Under the pieces are notes generated by a model. It worked only from the letters and a program-made list of their open reading frames with translations. It ran no database searches and was not told where the DNA came from. From the NCBI GenBank assembly GCA_947497985.1, contig CANMIX010000018.1, positions 1 through 52,313 of the forward strand: 52,313 nucleotides of DNA, in the 5' to 3' direction. Position numbers and translations under genes: made by a program. Shown here piece by piece: positions 17,934 through 26,532 of this stretch; position 1 is the first letter of the stretch, and every line of letters starts with the position of its first letter. Source of the stretch: an uncultured Paracoccaceae bacterium (GTDB taxonomy: Bacteria; Pseudomonadota; Alphaproteobacteria; Rhodobacterales; Rhodobacteraceae).

Positions 17934-19283
17934 TCACAGCCCCCAGGACGCGCATTTGCGATCGATTGTTTTGCGAGAGACACCGAGGCGGCGCGCCGCT
18001 TCTGCCCTGTTGCCTTCGCAAGCGTCCAAAACATGCATGATGTGCCGCTGGGTCACCAGATCCAACGATTCAATTGCTGCCTGTCCGGTCACACCACCAT
18101 GCCCCGCAAACTCTTCCGGGAATTCCCCCAAGATCATTGAGCGTTCAATCAGGTTGCGCAGCTCACGCACGTTGCCCGGCCAATCATAGCGGCTGAACTT
18201 CAAGAGCGTGTCTTCGTTCAACTCAAGACCCGGCATGCCCAACGTTGTCGAAAACTGCTCCATGAACAGCGCTGCCAGCTCGACAATGTCTTCGACCCGA
18301 TCCTTCAACGGCGGCATCTTGATGTTTACAACATTGATCCGGTGATAAAGATCAGCACGAAAGCGCCCCTCTTGCACCGCCAATTCAAGATCTGCGTTGG
18401 TCGCAAACAGGAACCTGAGGTTCAGTGGTATGTCACGCTCTGCGCCCAGGGGACGAACGCGTTGGTCTTCAAGCACGCGCAATAGTGCCGCTTGCACCTG
18501 ATCCGGCATCTGCGCGATCTCATCCAGAAACAACGTGCCGCCGTCCGCATGCAAAAACAGCCCACCCTGGGTGCGGTCCTGCGCGTCGGCCTGACCAAAC
18601 AGCTCTTGTGCAATTCGGTCCGGTGGAATGGTGGCACAGTTGATGGCGACAAATGGCTTCTCTGCACGTTCAGACAGGGAATGCAGTGTGCGTGCCGCGA
18701 TTTCCTTGCCGGTGCCGCTGGCACCTGTGAACAGGACCGGCGTGGGCAACGGCGCCAGACGGTGTAACATATCGCGTGATTTGGTGATCGCTGCGGATTT
18801 GCCCAGCAACCGCCCGCGTGTTGCCCCACCTTCAATAGAAAGCTCGTGTTTCAACAGGTAGTTTTCACGCCGCAAGTATTTGCGGTCGAGTGCACGCGCC
18901 ACCGAATTCAAGATCTGATTGGCCCGAAACGGCTTCAAGACAAAATCCGCAACGCCGGTGCGCAGCGCCTGAATAGCGGTCTCCAGATCCGCATAGGCTG
19001 TCACCAGAATGGTATCCGCAAACAGCCCAACTTTGCGTTGTTCCTGCACCCACTCCAGACCCGTTTTCCCCGGCATGATATTGTCAAGAACCACCAGGTC
19101 GAAATGGCTTTGATCCAAGATCGCCGTCGCTTCATCGGCAGAGGCCGCCTGTTCCACACGTTTGCAGCGGGGTTCCAGAATTTTGGTCATGAAATTGCGC
19201 ATGCCCGGTTCGTCATCGATCACCAGGATCGATGCACCACTTAGGCTATCGCCGTATTCGTCACGTCCCGCCGCATTCAGCAT
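17934..19283 (-). CDS. NtrC-type response regulator lacking the GAFTGA loop
   Basis: A 449-residue regulator: receiver domain (17-130) with Asp67 in VVLDNIMPGKTG, AAA+ domain with Walker A GASGTGKE and Walker B GGTLFLDEIAQMP, and a Fis-type HTH end NRAEAARRLGVSRKTIDRK. Between ELFG and the Walker B region the usual GAFTGA sigma-54 contact loop is replaced by QADAQDRTQGGLF. In Rhodobacter capsulatus NtrC and HupR, loss of this motif accompanies activation through sigma-70 polymerase, so this protein may also act without sigma-54. The start ATG shares a base with the stop of a 44-codon upstream gene (TGATG). It converges with the sensor kinase gene and precedes fdhC on the same strand. Confidence 0.87.
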   Translation of the reverse strand: MLNAAGRDEYGDSLSGASILVIDDEPGMRNFMTKILEPRCKRVEQAASADEATAILDQSHFDLVVLDNIMPGKTGLEWVQEQRKVGLFADTILVTAYADLETAIQALRTGVADFVLKPFRANQILNSVARALDRKYLRRENYLLKHELSIEGGATRGRLLGKSAAITKSRDMLHRLAPLPTPVLFTGASGTGKEIAARTLHSLSERAEKPFVAINCATIPPDRIAQELFGQADAQDRTQGGLFLHADGGTLFLDEIAQMPDQVQAALLRVLEDQRVRPLGAERDIPLNLRFLFATNADLELAVQEGRFRADLYHRINVVNIKMPPLKDRVEDIVELAALFMEQFSTTLGMPGLELNEDTLLKFSRYDWPGNVRELRNLIERSMILGEFPEEFAGHGGVTGQAAIESLDLVTQRHIMHVLDACEGNRAEAARRLGVSRKTIDRKCASWGL

Positions 19284-19417
19284 CAATACGCATCGCCCAA
19301 TCGCACAGAGGGTCCCGATTGACGCTCTGCCGCAGCAAATCCGATTTCATCCAGTACAAAATCCGCAGCCACTGCGATGATAAAAATCGCTGCAAACCCA
19401 GCAAACATCACTTTCAT
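19283..19417 (-). CDS. 44-aa single-helix membrane protein coupled to the response regulator
   Basis: A short frame found by reading the gap before the regulator: it starts MKVMFAGFAAIFIIAVAADF and ends SGPSVRLGDAY. One hydrophobic helix (3-18) is followed by about 25 polar residues. TGA and the regulator ATG overlap (TGATG), strong evidence that it is translated. The ribosome site is modest (AGGCGGG, about 7 bases upstream). The N-in/C-out arrangement suggested by the lysine would expose the tail to the periplasm. Function unknown; a small accessory of the kinase/regulator pair or of the Fdh complex is possible. I recall similar small membrane frames in Roseobacter genomes, but this needs a search. 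Confidence 0.68.
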   Translation of the reverse strand: MKVMFAGFAAIFIIAVAADFVLDEIGFAAAERQSGPSVRLGDAY

Positions 19418-19538
19418 TTCTGATCCCGCCTATATGGCTCTATCCAATGTGTTATCAGCTGCGCGCCGGGTCTGTACAGCAGAACTCCCCGCGCGCTTTG
19501 GGCAACCACAGGACAGGTCGCCCGAGTTAAATCGCCGC

Positions 19539-20726
19539 CTACTCTGCGGGCTGTTGCGCAGCCGCTTTGGCTTTCTCTTCATCAAGCCAGATTGAGTGGT
19601 GCTGGTGCGCCCAAGCCTCATCAACCTCGCCGCTGCCCATCGCATCATAGGCGCCTTCCATCCCCACCGAGCCGATATAGATGTGAGCGATGACGATCGA
19701 CATCAGCACAAAGGCCATGATCGCGTGCCAAGCCTGCGCCAGCTGCATTTCTTCCTGTGCGGCCAATTCGGTGGGAAGGACGCCCAGGCCGACCATCTCC
19801 GGCAGGCCCGTGGTGTTGAGGAATGCAAAGGTCTTGGCAAATAGGGGCAGCGCATAGGGGAACAGCAGGGACACCCCAGACAGTGAGATCGAACCGCCAA
19901 ACAGGATCACCGACCAGAAAATCACCTTTTGGCCCGCATTGAACTTCTTGGCCGGAGGGTGGTTCTTGCCGATGATACCGCCGAATTGCTTGATCCAGAT
20001 GATATCACCGCGGTTCGGAATATTGTGACCAACCCACATCACAAAAACCATCAACAAGGCCAGCATAAAGGCCCAGGACACGCTGTTGTGGATCCATTTT
20101 CCGCCAATTAACAGGACCGAGTTCACCTCGTGCCCCAGATAGGGAAGGATGCCAACACGTCCGAACAAGGTCAGCAGGCCGGTGATCCCCAATAGGATGA
20201 ACGAACCTGCCAACATCCAATGGGCAAAACGTTCAATCGCCTTGAAACGGGTCACGGTCCGTCCAGTGGTTTCACCATCCACACCAATGCGTCCCCGCAG
20301 CAGGTAGAACAACACCAGCGCGCCGATCGTGCCCAACAACAGCCAGCCACCATAGGTCCTCAAAGGGCCTTCGCGGAAGGCCAGCCAAGCCATGCCCCCA
20401 TCTTGCACCAGCGTCGCCGCCACGTCGCCGCCAGCCGAGACGCGGATATTCACGCTATCGTATCGCAATGCGCGCCACAGATCAGGATCAGACGCCCCGC
20501 CCAAGGTACCCAGCTGTTCCGTGGTCGGCTTGGCCGCGCTTGGGTCGCCCGTATTTTCGCGACGGAACCCATCATCAACCTTCATCTGTTCCTGGCGCGC
20601 CAGAATATCGGACAGGGTCTGCGCGCCACCAGTGGCTGTTCGATCCGGCGCGTCTTGCGCCAGCGCAGGAACTGCCACCACCGAAACCAGCGCCGACCAT
20701 AGAATTGCAAAAGCAATGCGCAGCAT
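19539..20726 (-). CDS. fdhC: Formate dehydrogenase gamma subunit (membrane cytochrome b)
   Basis: A 395-residue subunit. A signal peptide (to VPALAQ, about residue 24) leads to a periplasmic stretch of about 90 residues, then a helix (127-145), and a cytochrome-b type four-helix core: FAHWMLAGSFILLGITGLL, WIHNSVSWAFMLALLMVFVMW, VIFWSVILFGGSISLSG and HAIMAFVLMSIVIAHIYIG, with histidines placed as heme ligands. It passes electrons from FdhB to quinone. The ATG at 20726 follows AAGGAG. A strong hairpin separates it from fdhB; it is the last gene of the fdh operon. The extended N-terminal region is usual for alphaproteobacterial gamma subunits. Confidence 0.9.
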   Translation of the reverse strand: MLRIAFAILWSALVSVVAVPALAQDAPDRTATGGAQTLSDILARQEQMKVDDGFRRENTGDPSAAKPTTEQLGTLGGASDPDLWRALRYDSVNIRVSAGGDVAATLVQDGGMAWLAFREGPLRTYGGWLLLGTIGALVLFYLLRGRIGVDGETTGRTVTRFKAIERFAHWMLAGSFILLGITGLLTLFGRVGILPYLGHEVNSVLLIGGKWIHNSVSWAFMLALLMVFVMWVGHNIPNRGDIIWIKQFGGIIGKNHPPAKKFNAGQKVIFWSVILFGGSISLSGVSLLFPYALPLFAKTFAFLNTTGLPEMVGLGVLPTELAAQEEMQLAQAWHAIMAFVLMSIVIAHIYIGSVGMEGAYDAMGSGEVDEAWAHQHHSIWLDEEKAKAAAQQPAE

Positions 20727-20771
20727 CGGCACACTCCTTAGATATAGATGAATTACAACTTTTCAGTGCTC

Positions 20772-20800
20772 GGGACGGCCCGGATATACCGGGCCATCCC
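20772..20800 (-). other. Strong hairpin in the fdhB-fdhC intergenic region
   Basis: A 12-bp stem (GGGATGGCCCGG / CCGGGCCGTCCC on the minus strand, one G-T pair) with a 5-nt loop. No T-run follows, so it is unlikely to terminate; a segmental mRNA-processing or stability element within the fdh transcript is more plausible. Confidence 0.6.
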
Positions 20801-20823
20801 AATGTGTCAGATCGCGGCGCGGT

Positions 20824-21417
20824 TTAGCCGCCCTTTTGATCGTAAGCCGTACCCCAGCCCCATGCGCCGGACCCAAAGCCGCGCGCCACAACGCGCTCAC
20901 GGTACACAGCCGACACAATGTCGCCGTCCCCCGCCAGCAACGCCTTGGTGGAACACATTTCAGCACAGATCGGCAGCTTGCCTTCTGCAATCCGGTTGCG
21001 ACCATATTTCTGGAACTCGGCGGCTGAGTTGTTCTCCTCAGGACCACCTGCACAGAAGGTGCATTTGTCCATCTTGCCCCGGCTGCCAAAATTGCCGGCC
21101 TGCGGGTACTGTGGCGCGCCAAAGGGGCACGCGTAGAAACAGTATCCGCAACCAATGCACAGATCTTTGGAGTGCAGAACGACGCCTTCCTCGGACTGAT
21201 AGAAACAATCCACTGGACAGACCGCCATACAGGGCGCATCCGAACAATGCATGCACGCGACCGAGATCGACCGTTCACCGGGTTCACCATCGTTGAGGGT
21301 CACAACCCGGCGACGATTGATGCCCCACGGCACTTCATGTTCGTTTTTACAGGCGGTGACACAGGCGTTGCATTCGATGCAGCGTTCAGCGTCACACAGG
21401 AACTTTGCTCTTGCCAT
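20824..21417 (-). CDS. fdhB: Formate dehydrogenase beta subunit (four-cluster ferredoxin)
   Basis: A 197-residue iron-sulfur protein expected to carry four [4Fe-4S] clusters that wire FdhA to FdhC. Cysteine groups are visible at CIECNACVTAC (13-23), CMHCSDAPCMAVCP (55-68), CIGCGYCFYACP (87-98) and CTFC...CAEMC (119-155). It has no signal peptide of its own and lacks the C-terminal membrane helix of E. coli FdnH, so it probably travels with the Tat-exported FdhA. It starts 12 bases after the fdhA stop. Confidence 0.93.
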   Translation of the reverse strand: MARAKFLCDAERCIECNACVTACKNEHEVPWGINRRRVVTLNDGEPGERSISVACMHCSDAPCMAVCPVDCFYQSEEGVVLHSKDLCIGCGYCFYACPFGAPQYPQAGNFGSRGKMDKCTFCAGGPEENNSAAEFQKYGRNRIAEGKLPICAEMCSTKALLAGDGDIVSAVYRERVVARGFGSGAWGWGTAYDQKGG

Positions 21418-21429
21418 AACGGTCTCTCC

Positions 21430-24324
21430 TTATGCTGCGCTGATCTTGCAGAGCGTACATTTCGTCTCTTGCATCTGCGTGACTGAGTCGTACCCGTAGG
21501 TCTGTGCTGTATTGGTGCTTTCGCCCAGAACGTACGGGTCGGCCCCTTCGGGGTATTTGTGGCGCAGATCTTCGCCCTGGAAATGACCGCCAAAGTGGAA
21601 GGGCATAAAGGCGACGCCTTCGCCAACACGCGGCGTGACCATGGCCATCACCTTGACCTTGCCACCTTCGGGACCTTCGACCCAAACCTGTTTGCCGTCC
21701 CGCACACCAAGGTTGTTGGCATCACGCGGGTTGATCTCGACAAACATGTCCTGCTGAAGTTCCGCCAACCAAGGGTTCGACCGGGTCTCTTCACCGCCGC
21801 CCTCATATTCGACCAAACGGCCTGAGGTCAGGATGATCGGATAATCCTTGGCCACGTCCTTTTTCTGGATCGAGGCATAAAGGGTCGGCAGACGGTAATC
21901 ATGCCGGTCCTCATAGGTGGGATAATCCGCAACCAGATCGCGACGGTTGGTGTAAAGCGGCTCGCGGTGGATCGGCACCGGATCCGGGAAAGTCCAGACA
22001 ACCGCACGTGCCTTGGCATTACCAAAGGGCGCACATTCATGTTTGATCGCCACCCGTTGGATGCCGCCCGACAGGTCGGTTTTCCAGTTCGCCTTGGGGC
22101 CACCGACAGCATCAATTGCCGCACGTTCTTCAGCGGTCAGATCACCATCCCATCCCAGATCCACCAGCATTTGCATGGTGAACTCCGGATAGCCATCCTG
22201 GATTTCAGAGTTCTTGGAATAAACCCCTTCGGCCAGCAGGTTGTCACCGTCACGTTCCACGCCAAAGCGCGCCCGGAAGGTCAAGCCCCCCTCAGAGACC
22301 GGCATCGACATATCATAAAGGTTCGGCGTGCCCGGATGGTTCATCTCGGGCGTGCCCCAGCAGGGCCATGGCATGCCATAGTAATCGCCGTCCGCAGGAC
22401 CACCAATGGCTTTGAGCGTGGTTTTGTCAAACGTGTGCTGGTTCGCCATATGCAGCTTGATCCGCTCTGGCGACTGACCGGTGTAACCGACCGTCCACAT
22501 GCCCGAGTTGAACTCGCGGGTGATGCTTTCGATGTTTGGCGTTTCCGCGTCTTCCATTTCGATATTGCGGAACAGACGATCACCAAAGCCGAACTTGTTG
22601 GCAAACTTCGCTATGATCACATGGTCGGGTTTGGATTCAAACAGCGGCTCAACCACTTGGTCACGCCATTGGATTGAGCGGTTGGAGGCCGTCACCGAAC
22701 CGCGCGTCTCAAACTGGGTCGAGGCGGGCAGCAGGTAAACGCCATCGGTGCGATCCTGCAGAACAGCCGTCACGGTTGGGTAGGGATCAACCACCACCAA
22801 CAGGTCCAGCTTCTCCATCGCGGTTTTCATTTCCGGCTGACGGGTTTGCGAGTTCGGCGCATGCCCCCAAAGAACCATGGCCCGCACATTGTTGGGCTGT
22901 TCAATATTGGCATTGTCTTCCAAAACCCCGTCGATCCAACGGCTGACCGGGATCCCTTTGAGGTTCTGCATCGACTTTTCTTTGCCGTCCGCACCGGTGA
23001 TGGATCCGAACTGACCAGACAACCAATCGGCATCTTCACCCCAGACACGTCCCCAATGCGCCCATGCGCCACCACTCAGGCCGTAATAGCCCGGCAAAGT
23101 GTGGGACAGAACGCCAAGGTCGGTTGCGCCCTGTACGTTGTCGTGACCACGGAAGATATTGGTGCCACCACCTGCGGTGCCCATGTTGCCAAGCGCAAGT
23201 TGCAAAACACAGTACGCTCGGGTGTTGTTGTTACCGGTGGTGTGCTGGGTGCCGCCCATGCACCAGATCACTGTGCCGGGACGGTTGTTCACCAGCGTGT
23301 GGGCCACACGGCGCAGCTGTTCACCGGGGGTGCCGGTCACGCGCTCAACCTCTTCGGGGTTCCATTTCTTCACCTCGGTGCGGATCTGGTCCATGCCCCA
23401 AACACGGGTGCGAATGAACTCTTTGTCTTCCCAACCGTTTTCAAAGATGTGCCACAAAAGACCCCAAACCAAGGCAACATCGGTGCCCGGACGGAACCGC
23501 ACATATTCGTCGGCATGGGCCGCTGTCCGCGTGAAACGAGGATCACAGACGATCAGAGGGGCGTTGTTTTCCTCTTTTGCTTTCAACACATGTTGCAGCG
23601 AAACAGGGTGCGCCTCGGCGGGGTTACCACCGATGATAAAGATCGCTCGCGATTTGTGGATGTCGTTGTAGCTGTTGGTCATGGCGCCGTAGCCCCATGT
23701 GTTCGCAACGCCAGCCACGGTCGTTGAGTGACAGATCCGCGCCTGATGGTCGACGTTATTGGTGCCCCAATAGGCCGCGAATTTGCGGAACAGATAGGCC
23801 TGCTCATTGCTGTGCTTGGCGGATCCCAGCCAATAAACACTGTCAGCGCCGCTTTCGTCGCGGATCTGCATCATCTGGTCGCCCACCTCGTCGATGGCCT
23901 GCTCCCAGGAAATACGCTTCCATTCGCCACCCTCTTTCTTCATCGGGTATTTCAGGCGACGTTCACCATGGGCGTGTTCACGTACCGAGGCCCCTTTGGC
24001 GCAGTGGGCGCCTAGGTTAAACGGGCTGTCCCAACCGGGCTCTTGCCCAATCCAGACGCCGCCTTGCACTTCGGCGACAACCGTACAGCCCACAGAACAA
24101 TGGGTGCAGACGGATTTGATGGTTTCAACAGCGCCCGCAGCGGCGGTTGCCGCACTGGCTTGGGTGACACTGCCACCGGTGGCGCTGATAGCTGCCAGGC
24201 CACCAATGGCCAGGCCGGATCCACGCAGGAACGCGCGGCGGTCTACGGATGTTTCCGCAACCTTGGACAGGATACTTGTCCGCTGGGAGCGTCTCGCAAC
24301 CCCGTTGGTCTTTTTCCTAAGCAT
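21430..24324 (-). CDS. fdhA: Formate dehydrogenase alpha (catalytic) subunit, Cys-type, Tat-exported
   Basis: A 964-residue molybdopterin enzyme oxidising formate to CO2. A twin-arginine signal (VDRRAFLRGSGLAIGGLAA) is at 28-46. One [4Fe-4S] cluster is bound by Cys73, 76, 80 and 108 (CTHCSVGC...C). The metal ligand is Cys198 in ARICHSTTVAGV, where E. coli FdnG has selenocysteine; His199 and the downstream Arg region are conserved. No SECIS or in-frame TGA is needed. The C-terminus has the pterin-binding LTSGRLVEYEGGGEETRSNPW. Context with a tungstate transporter suggests W, though Mo cannot be excluded. GGGAGG precedes the ATG. Confidence 0.96.
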   Translation of the reverse strand: MLRKKTNGVARRSQRTSILSKVAETSVDRRAFLRGSGLAIGGLAAISATGGSVTQASAATAAAGAVETIKSVCTHCSVGCTVVAEVQGGVWIGQEPGWDSPFNLGAHCAKGASVREHAHGERRLKYPMKKEGGEWKRISWEQAIDEVGDQMMQIRDESGADSVYWLGSAKHSNEQAYLFRKFAAYWGTNNVDHQARICHSTTVAGVANTWGYGAMTNSYNDIHKSRAIFIIGGNPAEAHPVSLQHVLKAKEENNAPLIVCDPRFTRTAAHADEYVRFRPGTDVALVWGLLWHIFENGWEDKEFIRTRVWGMDQIRTEVKKWNPEEVERVTGTPGEQLRRVAHTLVNNRPGTVIWCMGGTQHTTGNNNTRAYCVLQLALGNMGTAGGGTNIFRGHDNVQGATDLGVLSHTLPGYYGLSGGAWAHWGRVWGEDADWLSGQFGSITGADGKEKSMQNLKGIPVSRWIDGVLEDNANIEQPNNVRAMVLWGHAPNSQTRQPEMKTAMEKLDLLVVVDPYPTVTAVLQDRTDGVYLLPASTQFETRGSVTASNRSIQWRDQVVEPLFESKPDHVIIAKFANKFGFGDRLFRNIEMEDAETPNIESITREFNSGMWTVGYTGQSPERIKLHMANQHTFDKTTLKAIGGPADGDYYGMPWPCWGTPEMNHPGTPNLYDMSMPVSEGGLTFRARFGVERDGDNLLAEGVYSKNSEIQDGYPEFTMQMLVDLGWDGDLTAEERAAIDAVGGPKANWKTDLSGGIQRVAIKHECAPFGNAKARAVVWTFPDPVPIHREPLYTNRRDLVADYPTYEDRHDYRLPTLYASIQKKDVAKDYPIILTSGRLVEYEGGGEETRSNPWLAELQQDMFVEINPRDANNLGVRDGKQVWVEGPEGGKVKVMAMVTPRVGEGVAFMPFHFGGHFQGEDLRHKYPEGADPYVLGESTNTAQTYGYDSVTQMQETKCTLCKISAA

Positions 24325-24445
24325 TTAAACCTCCCTTGCTGTTCCGTTCGGGAACTCGCTCGGTGATAAAGTGGAGCCAGAGGCGGTCGGGCGTTTCGCA
24401 ACCAGTTGCCAGTGACGGGATCGGGTCAAAGAACCCAGTTCAAAA

Positions 24446-24640
24446 TCAGAACCGGATGCTTTCGTAATAGGCGCGGGTATGCGCGGTATCCTGCATCTTG
24501 TCGGATGACAGATCCGGCTCTGCCGCGGCCTGCGCCTCGGTGCCGGTTGTGGCCACGGCAATTGCCGCCGCCGGGGCGGTGGTCGCCGCCAATTTCAAGA
24601 AGTCGCGGCGGGAATTGCCGCCCTCTGCTTTCTTGCTCAT
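24446..24640 (-). CDS. Formate dehydrogenase-region TAT-signal peptide protein
   Basis: A 64-residue protein that is almost entirely a twin-arginine signal: SRRDFLKLAATTAPAAAIAV, followed by about 35 residues. It matches the small TAT-target proteins that regularly precede fdhA. AGGAGGAGG precedes the ATG. The role is unknown; proposals include a chaperone-like partner or an additional anchor for the exported complex. It lies between the TorD-like gene and fdhA, 121 bases before the latter. Confidence 0.82.
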   Translation of the reverse strand: MSKKAEGGNSRRDFLKLAATTAPAAAIAVATTGTEAQAAAEPDLSSDKMQDTAHTRAYYESIRF

Positions 24641-24719
24641 CAAAGTGAACCTCCTCCTGTTGGTCTTCGGGTCACGTTCCAATGGGGCCACCGCGTCACG
24701 GCCACCCCGGTTTCGCGCA

Positions 24720-25328
24720 TCACTGCACGCTCATCCGAAAGCCCTCTGCCTCGATCTCCATGAACACCCGGCCCACATGGGCAACAGAGGCATAGAAAAC
24801 CGAGGTTTTGGCACCTTCGAGATCGCTAAAGAAATGCCCGGCCCAGGGGCCGAGGTGCTTGTTAAAGAAAACTTTTTGGTCGCCCAGATCCGCCGGCGCT
24901 CCAAAGCGACCGATGATCAACGCGCCCATCATTTCCATGAGCGAGGCGATATTGTCTTCGGGCTCATAGACGTTTTGCGCCCGTGTCATGCCCCGGGCAG
25001 CCATATCCTGACGCAGCGCGGCCAGCGGTTTTTCATTGAGAAATCCGGTCAGGTAATAGCTCGCATAGGGCAGCAACTCGCCCCGTCCCAGACCGATGAA
25101 CAGCTTGTTGAACTCACGCTCGACACCGGCAGCTTTGGTCTGTTTGGCCACTTTGGCCAGCGACGTCACCGCCTGCCCCAACGCGCTGTCATCACCTGTC
25201 AGGCTGGCGGTTTGCTCCAACAGCATCTGCTCGGGTGGGTTCGCCAGCAACAGGCCAAGGAAATTATAGAGATCCGCGCGCAGGCGATCCTCTTCGGGAA
25301 CGGTCAGGGTTTCAGCCACTGCTGTCAT
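24720..25328 (-). CDS. TorD-family molybdoenzyme chaperone
   Basis: A 202-residue all-helical TorD-like protein. Features are RADLYNFLGLLLANPPEQ at the N-terminus, a central VEREFNKLFIGLGRGELLPYASYYLTGFLNEKPLAALR (the YxxxF/PYxSxY region of the family) and the C-terminal HLGPWAGHFFSDLE. Such proteins bind the Tat signal of the apo-enzyme and prevent premature export; FdhA is the obvious client. The ATG at 25328 is chosen from AAGGAGAAGG upstream; the frame opens six codons earlier with GTG overlapping the previous gene. Confidence 0.85.
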   Translation of the reverse strand: MTAVAETLTVPEEDRLRADLYNFLGLLLANPPEQMLLEQTASLTGDDSALGQAVTSLAKVAKQTKAAGVEREFNKLFIGLGRGELLPYASYYLTGFLNEKPLAALRQDMAARGMTRAQNVYEPEDNIASLMEMMGALIIGRFGAPADLGDQKVFFNKHLGPWAGHFFSDLEGAKTSVFYASVAHVGRVFMEIEAEGFRMSVQ

Positions 25329-25342
25329 GTCCTTCTCCTTCG

Positions 25343-25966
25343 TCACGCCTGGGCGGTTTCATCAAAATGGAACCGCATCCGGCCCATCGGGGCATCCTGC
25401 GTCGCATCTTGGGGTTCAAATTCTGGTGCGGGATCTCGCGTGCCAGCTGCGGCCTCGGTCGGGATAGCCTCCGTGTGATGCGCGGCCAAAACCGGGGGCT
25501 CAAGCTCCGCAGGAAGCGTGTCAATCGTGTCTTCGGAAACAGGTTCGTCCACCGGATTGGCCTTTTCCTCGGCTTGACGCGCCAGCTCTTCCACATGGGC
25601 AGTCATGCCTTTGCCAACCTGATAGGACGTCTCCATCCCTTCGATGATCAGCGCGGCGTCGGTGAAGTCTTCACCGTAATCAACCAACCCATCAACATTG
25701 GCGAGGATCGGGTTGACTCGCCACAGGCGGCGCATGGCGCGGGTGCGAATGCGCGAGGGCACGGCTTTGGACCAGAAGACCTTGAAATCATCCTCAACGC
25801 CCAACGTCTCGGGATCCGGCAAATCCAGCTGCTCTAAAATCTCAGCGTCGCTCAAACTGTCCAAATCGGCGTCTTGCGCTGCCAATTCGGCCTGCACATC
25901 GACAGTCTGCGCAACCTTGGCTTCTGCTTCCACGGCAGCTTTGCGACGGGCCCAGAAATCGCTCAT
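25343..25966 (-). CDS. DUF3306 protein (formate dehydrogenase-associated)
   Basis: A 207-residue protein with the family start MSDFWARRKAAVEAEAK and a core DDFKVFWSKAVPSRIRTRAMRRLWRVNP and DYGEDFTDAALI. The middle-to-end part is acidic, low-complexity and likely disordered. DUF3306 genes are almost always beside fdh genes and are thought to help maturation, but no biochemical role is established to my knowledge. It overlaps the DUF3305 stop by four bases (ATGA). Confidence 0.83.
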   Translation of the reverse strand: MSDFWARRKAAVEAEAKVAQTVDVQAELAAQDADLDSLSDAEILEQLDLPDPETLGVEDDFKVFWSKAVPSRIRTRAMRRLWRVNPILANVDGLVDYGEDFTDAALIIEGMETSYQVGKGMTAHVEELARQAEEKANPVDEPVSEDTIDTLPAELEPPVLAAHHTEAIPTEAAAGTRDPAPEFEPQDATQDAPMGRMRFHFDETAQA

Positions 25967-26532
25967 TGCAGGCGCTCCTTTCGGATCTGTCCCGGCGCGC
26001 GATAGACATCCGCCACCTGTTTGATCCGAACGTCACCAATGCCATCCTCGGTGTCGCCAACCGTGCGTTTATCCCGGCGGCGTTTCTTGAACTCTTCCTC
26101 TTTGAAATGCGCATCGGTGAACCGCTGGACCCACGCCACCAGCCCCTCGGGCATGGCGATTTTTTCCACCAACTCTTCACCGCTGTCGGCATAATCCTGC
26201 GCTTCAAACGGAGACGCGGTGACCAGCGTCACCTCCAATGGTGGATCTTGGCTGACATCATCGCGCAGCACCACATAGACGCAGGGCGGCGCGGCGGTCA
26301 GCCCCTGTTTGTAGGCCTCAGCATCCGCACGATGAAGCTCCAACGGAACAGTCGCCGCGTGATATTCACGCGCTTCACCTTCTTGGCGCAACAGCTGCCA
26401 ATTGGCGGGGCCAGCACCCGGAAGCACAGCAACCGCTTTCCACGACCACTTGGCCCAACGCGTCACCCCCGGCACCCGGCGGATGACAACGCCAAGCGGC
26501 ATCACTTCAGTTTTTTCAATATCACGCGCCAC
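25963..26532 (-). CDS. DUF3305 protein (formate dehydrogenase-associated)
   Basis: A 189-residue protein with the DUF3305 pattern PLGVVIRRVPGVTRWAKWSW, LLRQEGEAREYHAATVPLEL and LYV-like TAAPPCVYVVLRDD, and a basic C-terminal end. Its function is unknown. GTG at 26532 is chosen because GGGAGAGAG lies 8 bases before it; ATG at 26502 or TTG at 26550 are alternatives. It is the first gene of the seven-gene fdh operon ending with fdhC, and is divergent from the Fe-S protein gene. Confidence 0.8.
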   Translation of the reverse strand: MARDIEKTEVMPLGVVIRRVPGVTRWAKWSWKAVAVLPGAGPANWQLLRQEGEAREYHAATVPLELHRADAEAYKQGLTAAPPCVYVVLRDDVSQDPPLEVTLVTASPFEAQDYADSGEELVEKIAMPEGLVAWVQRFTDAHFKEEEFKKRRRDKRTVGDTEDGIGDVRIKQVADVYRAPGQIRKERLQ

